Shown here one piece after another: positions 34,108 through 40,930 of a stretch of 40,930 bases of DNA. This stretch comes from Asaia bogorensis (lineage in GTDB: Bacteria; Pseudomonadota; Alphaproteobacteria; Acetobacterales; Acetobacteraceae). Made by a program: the position numbers and the translations under genes. The stretch's first letter is position 1; each line of letters opens with the position of its first letter. The notes below the pieces were generated by a model. The model was not told the origin of the DNA. It saw only the letters and a program-made list of their open reading frames with translations, and made no database searches. The stretch covers positions 1 to 40,930 of the forward strand of contig CAMBRC010000036.1 of NCBI GenBank assembly GCA_945869965.1. Direction: 5' to 3'.

Positions 34108-35112
34108 TTATCGCGGGGTGGTGAGGTTGGCGCGGTTGACGCAGTTTTCCAGGCGGTTGTCGCGCAGGTATCGGGCGGCGGTGCGCGACGAGAGGAAGCG
34201 GATGTCGCGCATGCTTTCGGGGGTGTAGAAGGCGGAGTGCGGGGTGAGGATGAGGCGGTGTTTCAGCCAGGCTTCGCCGTCTTGCCAGGCTTTGATGAGG
34301 CGGCGTTGGGGGTCGGCGGGTTCTTCGGGCAGGACGTCTAGGCCGGCGGCGAGGACGGTGCCGTCTTTCATGGCGTCGTAGAGGGCGTCGACGTCGACGA
34401 CGCCGCCGCGGGCGGTGTTGACCAGGATGAGACCTTTTTTGGCGGCGGCGAAGGCGTCTTTGCCGACGAGGCCCTTGGTGTCGGCGTTCAGGGGGGCGTG
34501 GACGCTGACGAAGTCGCATTGGGCCATGAGTTCGGCCAGGCTGTCGGCGCGGCGGACGCCGAGGGCGAGTTCGTAGCCGTTGGGGACGAAGGGGTCGTAG
34601 AAGACGACGTCCATGTCGAAGGCGGCGGCGCGGCGCATGGCGGCGGTGGCGATGCGGCCGGCGCCGACGGTGCCGAAGGTGCAGGTGGCGAGGCGGCGGC
34701 CGAAGGGGTTGTGGGCGGGGCGCCAGTTGGTCTTGAGGTCTTCGCGCAGCATCTGGTCGTGGTAGGCGATGGATTTGGCCAGGGTCATCATCAGGGCGAT
34801 GGCGTGGTCGGCGACTTCGCGGGTGCCGTAATCCGGGGTGTTTGAGACGGCGATGCCCATGGCGCCGAGGCGGGCGGTGTCGACTTCGTCGAAGCCGACG
34901 GCGGCTTTGACGTAAATGCGGCAGTTGGCGAGTTTTTCGATGTTGGCGGGGCCGGGGTATGGGCCGACGATGGCGTGGGCGGTGGCCCATTCGGCATCGG
35001 TTACGTCGGCGATGGCGCTGCGGAAGATCGGGGTGAAGCCGGGGCCGATGGCGTCGCGGGCGACTTGTTCGAATTCCGGCTGCATTGCCGGCCAGAGGAT
35101 GGTCTTGGTCAT
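34108..35112 (-). CDS. D-isomer-specific 2-hydroxyacid dehydrogenase
   Basis: 334 residues. The NAD-binding motif is GTVGAG at 147-152 with RI following, and the catalytic residues are Arg235 (NTARGG), Glu264 (LPEEPAD) and His292 (LTPHSAFYT). TPDYGTREVADHAIALMMTL is the hinge helix typical of the CtBP/phosphoglycerate-dehydrogenase branch. AAGGA precedes the ATG at 35112. It reduces or oxidises a 2-oxo/2-hydroxy acid; the substrate is not evident. It is upstream of, and three bases from, the RTX subtilase in the same direction, a pairing without an obvious functional link. Confidence 0.9.
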   Translation of the reverse strand: MTKTILWPAMQPEFEQVARDAIGPGFTPIFRSAIADVTDAEWATAHAIVGPYPGPANIEKLANCRIYVKAAVGFDEVDTARLGAMGIAVSNTPDYGTREVADHAIALMMTLAKSIAYHDQMLREDLKTNWRPAHNPFGRRLATCTFGTVGAGRIATAAMRRAAAFDMDVVFYDPFVPNGYELALGVRRADSLAELMAQCDFVSVHAPLNADTKGLVGKDAFAAAKKGLILVNTARGGVVDVDALYDAMKDGTVLAAGLDVLPEEPADPQRRLIKAWQDGEAWLKHRLILTPHSAFYTPESMRDIRFLSSRTAARYLRDNRLENCVNRANLTTPR

Positions 35113-35208
35113 GGTTGTGAATCCTTGGCGTCGTTTTCCTGAGGCGCATCATGAGCGGGTGACGGCGGGGCGGCAATGTGGTGCGATGATGGGAACACAG
35201 GGGGGATG

Positions 35209-36078
35209 ATGGCGATGGGTTCGGTGTGGCGGGTTGGGTTGGTGGTGGCGCTTGGGGTGTTGACGTTGGCGCCGGGGGTGGGCGCGCCGAGGGTGGGGGC
35301 GCAGCCGGTTTCGGCCGAGCAGGTGGCGGCAATTTTGGCGAGTGCGGATCGGACGCCAGGGGACCGGACCAATGATTTGCGCCGCAAGCCGCAGGATTTG
35401 TTGACGTTTTATGGGGTACGACCGGGGATTGTGGCGGTCGATCTGTTTGCTGGCGGGGGGTATACGACCGAGTTGGTGGCGCGGGCGGTTGGGCCGGGCG
35501 GGGCGGTGTATGGCCAGAGCCGGCCGCCGGTGGCCAATGCGCCGCGGCCGGCGCAGCCCGAGGGGAACAGCAATCCGTTGATTGTGACCCCTGCCCCGGC
35601 GGCGCCGCCGGTGTTCCGGCCTTCGCCCGAGGCGTTAGCGTTGCGGGTGGAGCGGATGAACGCGGCGGGGGTGGCGGTGGCGCCGATCACGGCGGTGGTG
35701 CGGCCGTTCGAGGATCCGTTTCCTGCGGAGCTGGCGGAGGGGAAAGTCGACATGGTGACGTTGATCTTCAACTACCACGATCTCGGGCATATGGGGGCGG
35801 ACCGGGCGGCGATGAACCGGGCGGTGTTCAAGGCTTTGAAATCGGGCGGGACGTATATCCTGGCGGACCATTCGGGGCGGCCGGGGACGGGAATTTCCGA
35901 GGCGGGGACACTGCATCGGATCGAGGAGGCGTTTTTGCGCCAGGAGGTTGAGGCGGCAGGGTTCAAGCTGGTGGCGGAGGGGAATTTCCTGCGCAATCCC
36001 GCTGATCCGCGCGACAAGAATACGCCGGACCCGCCGATGCCGAAGGATGAGTTCGTGTTGAAGTTGGCCAAGCCGTAG
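35209..36078 (+). CDS. Exported methyltransferase-like protein
   Basis: 289 residues from the ATG at 35209; ATGs at 35206 and 35215 are alternatives, all just after a G-run (35200-35205). The N-terminus is a signal peptide (VWRVGLVVALGVLTLAPGVG). SAM-binding motif I is VDLFAGGGYTTELVARA (from about residue 76), and VDMVTLIFNYHDLGH plus ALKSGGTYILADHSG are motifs IV and post-II-like, giving a class I methyltransferase fold. An insertion rich in Pro and Ala (about 95-140) separates them. A signal peptide on a SAM-dependent fold is odd, because SAM is cytoplasmic; such predicted periplasmic relatives are, to my knowledge, common but uncharacterised. It diverges from the dehydrogenase gene. Confidence 0.8.
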   Translation: MAMGSVWRVGLVVALGVLTLAPGVGAPRVGAQPVSAEQVAAILASADRTPGDRTNDLRRKPQDLLTFYGVRPGIVAVDLFAGGGYTTELVARAVGPGGAVYGQSRPPVANAPRPAQPEGNSNPLIVTPAPAAPPVFRPSPEALALRVERMNAAGVAVAPITAVVRPFEDPFPAELAEGKVDMVTLIFNYHDLGHMGADRAAMNRAVFKALKSGGTYILADHSGRPGTGISEAGTLHRIEEAFLRQEVEAAGFKLVAEGNFLRNPADPRDKNTPDPPMPKDEFVLKLAKP

Positions 36079-36263
36079 TCAGGTTTTGGGCCTGAAGGCG
36101 CGGCAGAGGGCGGCGGTGGCTTTGGGGGTGAGGTCGCGCAGGGCGGCTTCGATCAGGGGCCGCCGAGGTCCTGGTATTCGCCGCGGCTGGCGCGGTCGGA
36201 GACGGTGACGACGCCGGTCGTGATGGGGGCTGGTTTATAGTCGGGTCCAGGCTGCGGTCGCAT
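36079..36263 (-). pseudogene. MogA/MoaB-like (molybdopterin adenylyltransferase) remnant
   Basis: An ATG at 36263 on the minus strand opens MRPQPGPDYKPAPITTGVVT and continues VSDRASRGEYQDLGGP, the conserved N-terminus of MogA (compare E. coli ISDRASSGVYQDKG). A stop follows directly, and in the next frame LIEAALRDLTPKATAAL runs to a stop at 36079. The catalytic centre (TTGGTG) is missing. So the gene lost its middle and its frame. It directly adjoins the methyltransferase-like stop (36078) and starts 36 bases from the divergent Rrf2 regulator. Assignment rests on the N-terminal motif. Confidence 0.7.
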
Positions 36264-36298
36264 TGTGGTATGGTCAATGCTGGAATGGAGCGTTCAAC

Positions 36299-36736
36299 AT
36301 GCGCCTGCTGGCCGGTACGGATTTTTCGCTGCGGCTGTTGATGCGGCTGGCCGAGGAGCCGGGCCGGCATCGCAGTACCGAGGCGTTGGCCGCGGCGATT
36401 GGGGTGCCGCGCAATCATGTGCAGAAGATCGTGCAGGCGCTGGCGCAGGCGGGATTCGTGCGCACGCTACGGGGCGCGCAGGGCGGGGTGATGCTGGCGC
36501 GGCCGGCGGCGGCGATCGGGGTGGGGGCGGTGGTGCGGCGGCTGGAGGCGGGTCAGGCGATGGTGGAATGCTTCCGCGCCGATGGCGGGGCGTGCTGCAT
36601 GTCCGCCGATTGCCGGCTGCGGGGCGTGCTGGCGGGTGCGCGCGAGGCGTTTCTGGCAGTTTTGGACAGGGTCACGCTGACGGAATGCCTGCCACCTCTA
36701 TTTATGCAAGATATGGTAGGTGACGCGGCGGTTTGA
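36299..36736 (+). CDS. Rrf2-family regulator, NsrR-like Fe-S sensor
   Basis: 145 residues. The winged helix starts with MRLLAGTDFSLRLLMRLAEE and contains the recognition helix PRNHVQKIVQALAQAG and wing TLRGAQGGVML. Cys91, Cys99 and Cys105 (VECF... CC... ADCRL) have the arrangement that binds an iron-sulfur cluster in NsrR; Cys100 is extra. NsrR proteins lose DNA binding when nitric oxide attacks the cluster, though the same layout occurs in other Rrf2 sensors. The ATG at 36299 has GGAG upstream. It lies 55 bases before the class II ribonucleotide reductase, on the same strand, so co-transcription or control of that gene is plausible by inference. Confidence 0.83.
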   Translation: MRLLAGTDFSLRLLMRLAEEPGRHRSTEALAAAIGVPRNHVQKIVQALAQAGFVRTLRGAQGGVMLARPAAAIGVGAVVRRLEAGQAMVECFRADGGACCMSADCRLRGVLAGAREAFLAVLDRVTLTECLPPLFMQDMVGDAAV

Positions 36737-36738
36737 CC

Positions 36739-36750
36739 ACAATATGTTGT
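36739..36750. promoter_or_regulatory. NrdR-box-like site upstream of nrdJ
   Basis: ACAATATGTTGT matches 11 of 12 positions of the NrdR-box core ACWATATATWGT. It is 42 bases before the nrdJ ATG and immediately after the Rrf2 gene. NrdR represses ribonucleotide-reductase genes in many bacteria, usually through two boxes about 31 bases apart. At that spacing (36708-36719) only a weak 6-of-12 match is seen, inside the end of the Rrf2 gene. Confidence 0.55.
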
Positions 36751-36791
36751 ATCGCGACACCAGAAGATGATGGTCGCGAAGGAACGAATCG

Positions 36792-39230
36792 ATGGACGGA
36801 ACTCAGCCTGGCCGGCGTTTTGGCGCTGCTTTTGCTCCTGGCGCCAGCTTTGGCGCCGCCTTTGCCCCTCCTGGCGCTAGCTTTGGCGAGGTGCCGGTGG
36901 CGGCGCGCGTGCTGGATGCCGGGATGGGGCTGGCGGTGGCGCGGCGGACGGTGTTCCGGCCGGATGACCGGGAGGATTTCGGCCGGGTGGCGGACCGGGT
37001 GGCGGCCGGGAATATGGGATTGCTGGGCGAGGACGGTGACGCCGTCGAGCAGGCGCGGCTGCGCAATGCGATTGCGACGGGGGCGCTGATTACCTCCGGG
37101 CGGCATTTGCAGCATGGCGATGCCGGGCAGTCTGGGCGGAACATGGAGGTGTTCACCAACTGTGCCACGGCGGCGGCGTCTTTCACGCTGTTCTACCTGT
37201 TGCTGAACGGCAGCGGGGTTGGGCGGGCGTATGACGATGCGCTGATGGCGGTGGATTGGGCGCGGGCGCCGAATTTGCGGCTGCGGCTGGATGCCGGGCA
37301 TGCGGATGCGCCGGTGACGCGGGGGGCGCTGCATCGGTTTGGGTTGGAGTTCGGGCTGGTGCCTTGGGACTCGACGCCGGAGGAGATGACGGCCGAGCAG
37401 GTGGCGGCGATCAACGGCTGGATCGCGGCGGAGTTCGAGGTGGATGCGCTGGCGGTGCCGGGCGAGGCGCTGGTCTGGCGGATCGATGACAGCCGCGAGG
37501 GGTGGGCGAAGGCGGTTGAGTTGTTGGAGAGCCTGGCGTTCGAGGGGGCGGCGGATCGGACTTTGTTGCTGGATTTTTCGGCGATTCGGCCGTGTGGGGC
37601 GGCGATTGCGGGGATGCAAGGCCGGCCGGCGTCGGGGCCGCTGTCGTTGATGCGGGCGTTTGCCAATCTGCGGCGGCATGTGATTGCGGCGGCGCGGGCG
37701 CCGGGGGGGCCGGCGCTGTGGGAGCAGGCTTTGCTGGCGGATCATCATTTGTCGGTGGAGGTGCAGGTCGGGGGGGCGCGGCGGGCGGCGCGGATGGCGA
37801 CCAAGTCTTGCCGCGATCCCGGCATTTTGCGGTTCATTCGGGCGAAATCCGAGGGCGGGCTGTGGACGGCGAACAACTCGGTGATGGTGGATGCGGCGTT
37901 CTGGGACGCGGTGCGGGAAGGCCGGGCGGGCAGCCTGGAGGCTGATGCCGTGCATGCGCTGGCGGTGTTCGAGGAGGCGACGCGGTGCGCCTGGATCAAC
38001 GGCGAGCCGGGGTTCATCAATGGGGATCGGCTGGACGATCATCGGACCGGGCGGGCGCGCGAAAAGCCGGTGCATGTAGACGGGCGCGATGTGCGCTCGG
38101 CGCGCTATCGGTCCGACCATGCGGTCGGGCTGTTGGCCGAGGTGGCGCGGCGGGCGCAGACGGCGCCGTTTCCGGCGACCACCAATCCGTGCGGCGAGAT
38201 TACGCTGCATGTGACCGGCGGGTATTGCGTGATCGCGGATTTCGCGCCGCTGCTGGCCTGTCCGGTGGGGTTGGCCGAGGTGGCGCCGGGATTCGTGGAT
38301 GCGGATCTGGCGGCGGCGTGGGATGACCGGGTTGAGGATTCGGTGCGGCTCGGGGTGCGGTTCCTGATGCGCGCCAATCTGATGGACGCGCTGTATGGCG
38401 AGGAGGTGCGGCGCACCAACCGGATGGGGATCGGGCCGACCGGGCTGCATGAATGGGCGTGGATGCGCTTCGGCCTGGCGTTCGAGGATTTGCTGGACTC
38501 CGACGTGTCGGCGCCGTTCTGGGCGATGCTGGCGCGACTGTCGGAGGCGGCGAAGGAGGAGAGTGCTTCCTATGCCGCCGCCCTTGGGCTGCCGGTGCCG
38601 TTCACGGTGACCACGGTGAAGCCGGCGGGGACGACGAGCAAGCTGTTCGGGTTGACCGAGGGGGCGCATTTGCCGGCGCGGCGGCAGTATCTGCGCTGGG
38701 TGCAGTTCCGCGGCCGGCGCGAGGATGCGGGCTGGACGGGGGATAGCGATGTGTTGCTGGGCGAGTATGAGGCGCGCGGGTATCCGGTGCGGGCGTTGCA
38801 GAGTTTTCCGGGGATGGCGATCGTGGGGTTTCCGACCCAGCCGTTGATCCAGCGGTTGGGGATCGGGGCGCGGTTGGTGACCGCGAACGAGGCGGCGCCG
38901 GAGGATCAGTATCGCTGGCTGGCGCTGTTGGAGCGGCACTGGATCGGGGCGGAGCGGGGCAACCAGGTGTCCTACACGCTGAAGATCTATACCGACCGGC
39001 ATGACCTTTCGCGGTTTCGCGACATGGTGCTGGCGCATCAGCCGGGTATTCGCTGCTGCGCGGTGCTGCCGAGCCGGCCGGACGATGCGCTGGGCTATGA
39101 GTATCTGCCGGAGGAAGAGGTTGCGGAGGTGGATTTCGCCGCCCTGGTGGCGGGGATTGCCGATCCCGCGCTGCATGAGGCGGTGGATATGGCGCACCTG
39201 GCCTGTGCGTCGGGGGTGTGCCCGATCTGA
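36792..39230 (+). CDS. nrdJ: Adenosylcobalamin-dependent (class II) ribonucleotide reductase
   Basis: 812 residues. Redox cysteines Cys124 (EVFTNCATAA) and Cys479 (GGYCVIAD), the thiyl-radical Cys467 with Glu469 (TTNPCGEITL), and the C-terminal shuttle pair Cys805/Cys810 (CASGVCPI) match the Lactobacillus-type class II enzyme (739 residues; C119, C419, C408, E410, C731/C736). It reduces ribonucleotides with coenzyme B12 and without oxygen. AAGGA is eight bases before the ATG at 36792. The N-terminus carries two imperfect tandem copies of FGAAFAP(P)GAS (residues 10-30) not expected in the family. It is preceded by an NsrR-like regulator gene and an NrdR-box-like site. No class I subunit is nearby. 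Confidence 0.92.
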   Translation: MDGTQPGRRFGAAFAPGASFGAAFAPPGASFGEVPVAARVLDAGMGLAVARRTVFRPDDREDFGRVADRVAAGNMGLLGEDGDAVEQARLRNAIATGALITSGRHLQHGDAGQSGRNMEVFTNCATAAASFTLFYLLLNGSGVGRAYDDALMAVDWARAPNLRLRLDAGHADAPVTRGALHRFGLEFGLVPWDSTPEEMTAEQVAAINGWIAAEFEVDALAVPGEALVWRIDDSREGWAKAVELLESLAFEGAADRTLLLDFSAIRPCGAAIAGMQGRPASGPLSLMRAFANLRRHVIAAARAPGGPALWEQALLADHHLSVEVQVGGARRAARMATKSCRDPGILRFIRAKSEGGLWTANNSVMVDAAFWDAVREGRAGSLEADAVHALAVFEEATRCAWINGEPGFINGDRLDDHRTGRAREKPVHVDGRDVRSARYRSDHAVGLLAEVARRAQTAPFPATTNPCGEITLHVTGGYCVIADFAPLLACPVGLAEVAPGFVDADLAAAWDDRVEDSVRLGVRFLMRANLMDALYGEEVRRTNRMGIGPTGLHEWAWMRFGLAFEDLLDSDVSAPFWAMLARLSEAAKEESASYAAALGLPVPFTVTTVKPAGTTSKLFGLTEGAHLPARRQYLRWVQFRGRREDAGWTGDSDVLLGEYEARGYPVRALQSFPGMAIVGFPTQPLIQRLGIGARLVTANEAAPEDQYRWLALLERHWIGAERGNQVSYTLKIYTDRHDLSRFRDMVLAHQPGIRCCAVLPSRPDDALGYEYLPEEEVAEVDFAALVAGIADPALHEAVDMAHLACASGVCPI

Positions 39231-39247
39231 GCGGCCGGGCTCGGTCG

Positions 39248-40237
<990 letters not shown>

Positions 40238-40246
<9 letters not shown>

Positions 40247-40261
40247 TCGGGGATGATACCG
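40238..40261. promoter_or_regulatory. Inverted repeat over the LLM-gene start codon
   Basis: CGGTATCAT (40238-40246) and ATGATACCG (40253-40261) are perfect inverted copies around a 6-base centre (TCGGGG). The minus-strand start codon of the LLM gene is the CAT of the first arm. As DNA it could be an operator for a dimeric repressor; as RNA it could hide the start codon. The two cannot be separated by reading. Confidence 0.6.
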
Positions 40262-40290
40262 TGTGCCGCGTCAGGAAGCACGAGCCCAAG

Positions 40291-40371
40291 CGGATGAAAG
40301 TTTTTTGGTTCTTTTTTTCAAAAAAGAACAAGCGCTTTTTTTTGGAAAAAGAAGCAAAAACTTTTTGTCCG
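40291..40371. repeat. AT-rich three-way-junction palindromic element, full copy B
   Basis: Nearly identical to copy A. The outer stem is AAAGTTTTT/AAAAACTTT (40297-40305 with 40356-40364), extended beyond a bulge by CGGA/TCCG. Hairpin 1 is GTTCTTTTTT/AAAAAAGAAC (40308-40317 with 40320-40329), and hairpin 2 pairs 40334-40343 with 40346-40355. In hairpin 2 a C of copy A is T here, leaving a T-G pair that would survive only in plus-strand RNA. As with copy A, it lies between two divergent genes. Confidence 0.85.
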
Positions 40372-40435
40372 TTTGCGTGGTTGCTTCCTGGGGGGTGCGC
40401 GGGGTGTAATCCGGTGGGAACATGGGGAGGGTGCC

Positions 40436-40804
40436 ATCGTCAGTCGCCACACTTTGTTGCTGGCCTTGATCCTGTTGGCCGCCCCGGCCCAGGCACACCC
40501 GCCCGCCGGCGCGCCGTCGAACCCTGAAATCATCAAATGGTTTGACGATCTGCGCAGCCGCGAGGGCTGGTCGTGCTGCGACGTCGTCCATTGCCGCCCC
40601 GCCGCCCTGACACCGAACGACGATGGCCGCGTCTTCGCCTTCATCGACAAGCAGAGCTTCGGCCCGACGGCCCCGGACGCCTGGCGCGAGGTGCCGCTGA
40701 AGGAGATGCGGGTGCGCCGCAACCGGCCGCCGGGCATTCGCGGGGCGATCATCTGCTATGCCGATGACCGCGTGATCTGCGCCGACCTGGAGCCGGCGAC
40801 CTAG
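40436..40804 (+). CDS. Small exported conserved hypothetical protein
   Basis: About 122 residues. The signal peptide VSRHTLLLALILLAAPAQA (cleaved before HPP) is followed by a mature part with paired cysteines: SREGWSCCDVVHCRPA and IICYADDRVICADLEP. This CC...DCR pattern is that of small periplasmic proteins seen in Rhizobiales and Acetobacteraceae, with no known function to me. The start is odd: a strong GGGGAGGG (40424-40431) is followed at the right distance by ATC (40436), not ATG. The only usual start codons in frame are a TTG at 40373, directly beyond the AT-rich element, and a TTG at 40454 inside the signal peptide. An ATC start, or a mutated ATG, is the reading I favour. Confidence 0.68.
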   Translation: MVSRHTLLLALILLAAPAQAHPPAGAPSNPEIIKWFDDLRSREGWSCCDVVHCRPAALTPNDDGRVFAFIDKQSFGPTAPDAWREVPLKEMRVRRNRPPGIRGAIICYADDRVICADLEPAT

Positions 40805-40825
40805 GGGCGTGATGCCAAGCAAGAA

Positions 40826-40873
40826 AGGCGGGGGCTTCGCCCCTCGACCCCACCAGGGTCCGAGACCCTGGAC
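40826..40873. repeat. Single-arm relative of the long GC-rich palindrome
   Basis: Two small hairpins in the order seen in each arm of the 19401-19506 palindrome: GGGGC-TTC-GCCCC (40831-40843), then CCAGGGTC-CGA-GACCCTGG (40853-40871), joined by TCGACCCCA and ending CCTGGACC. It follows the hypothetical gene by about 20 bases and could end its transcription. The similarity in layout suggests one dispersed repeat family. Confidence 0.6.
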
Positions 40874-40910
40874 CTCAACGTTTTAGCGCCTTCGGGGAGA
40901 GGGGGCCGTC

Positions 40911-40930
40911 GAGGCCTTCATGAAGGCCTC
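40911..40930. repeat. 20-bp perfect palindrome at the window end
   Basis: GAGGCCTTCATGAAGGCCTC reads the same on both strands with no loop. It may extend beyond the window, since GTC precedes it. It could be a protein-binding site or the centre of a larger inverted repeat. Confidence 0.6.

Noticed and set aside
32612-35332. A 906-codon Arg/His-rich frame opposite and across the subtilase and dehydrogenase
   Set aside because: It is an out-of-frame reading of two clear genes and spans their junction.
36664-36720. A second NrdR box at 31 bases upstream of the first
   Set aside because: Only 6 of 12 positions match, so it is mentioned but not called.

Overview
This is a high-GC (roughly two-thirds G+C by eye) bacterial chromosome segment with densely packed, often translationally coupled genes. 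Subtilases without a signal peptide, one of them carrying a Hint domain, a fused hydantoinase/oxoprolinase, a B12-dependent ribonucleotide reductase and AT-rich 'SKKNK' palindromes in a GC-rich background all point to an alphaproteobacterium, most likely an Acetobacteraceae relative. That assignment rests on gene style; there is no rRNA or other marker gene here. No tRNA, rRNA, transposase or CRISPR array was seen.

Layout. 1-6211 (minus strand): the N-terminus of a large beta-repeat surface protein, then an operon of a fused HyuA-HyuB enzyme and an OPT-type transporter. 6281-6357: an AT-rich palindromic element. 6425-9564 (plus): an SDR oxidoreductase and a subtilisin-Hint protease whose start is unclear. 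9606-11543 (minus): a sulfide module of SQR, thioredoxin-2 and a DUF2892 membrane protein. It is divergent from an ArsR-type repressor (11683) whose two cysteines have the 66-residue spacing of the persulfide sensors SqrR/BigR. The repressor is followed by a frame-shifted periplasmic adaptor and an intact RND pump. 16317-19398: a crotonase and two acyl-CoA dehydrogenases. 19401-19506: a long GC-rich palindrome. 19568-22684: a SWIM/SNF2 helicase. 22822-29219: a hybrid histidine kinase followed by a catabolic run of SDR, LLM flavoenzyme, Baeyer-Villiger-type monooxygenase and acetamidase. 29222-31560 is rich in repeats and surrounds one SHMT-like gene that is flanked by inverted half-copies of the AT-rich element. 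31561-35112 (minus): a dehydrogenase and a subtilase with P-domain and RTX repeats. 35209-36736: a secreted methyltransferase-like protein, a remnant of a MogA gene, and an NsrR-like Rrf2 regulator. 36792-39230: class II ribonucleotide reductase behind an NrdR-box-like site. 39248-40930: an LLM oxidoreductase, a second full AT-rich element, a small secreted protein, and GC-rich palindromes at the edge.

The best-supported functional unit is the sulfide/persulfide response at 9.6-16.2 kb. SQR has all three catalytic cysteines, the regulator has the sensor pair, and a perfect 7+7 palindrome lies between the divergent starts, overlapping plausible promoters for both directions. The most unusual non-coding feature is a family of AT-rich elements that can fold as a three-way junction (two full copies, three half copies). 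There is also a striking change of strand composition near 27.7 kb: the plus strand goes from C-rich to G-rich regardless of gene direction. All functions are assigned by reading motifs; no database search was run.
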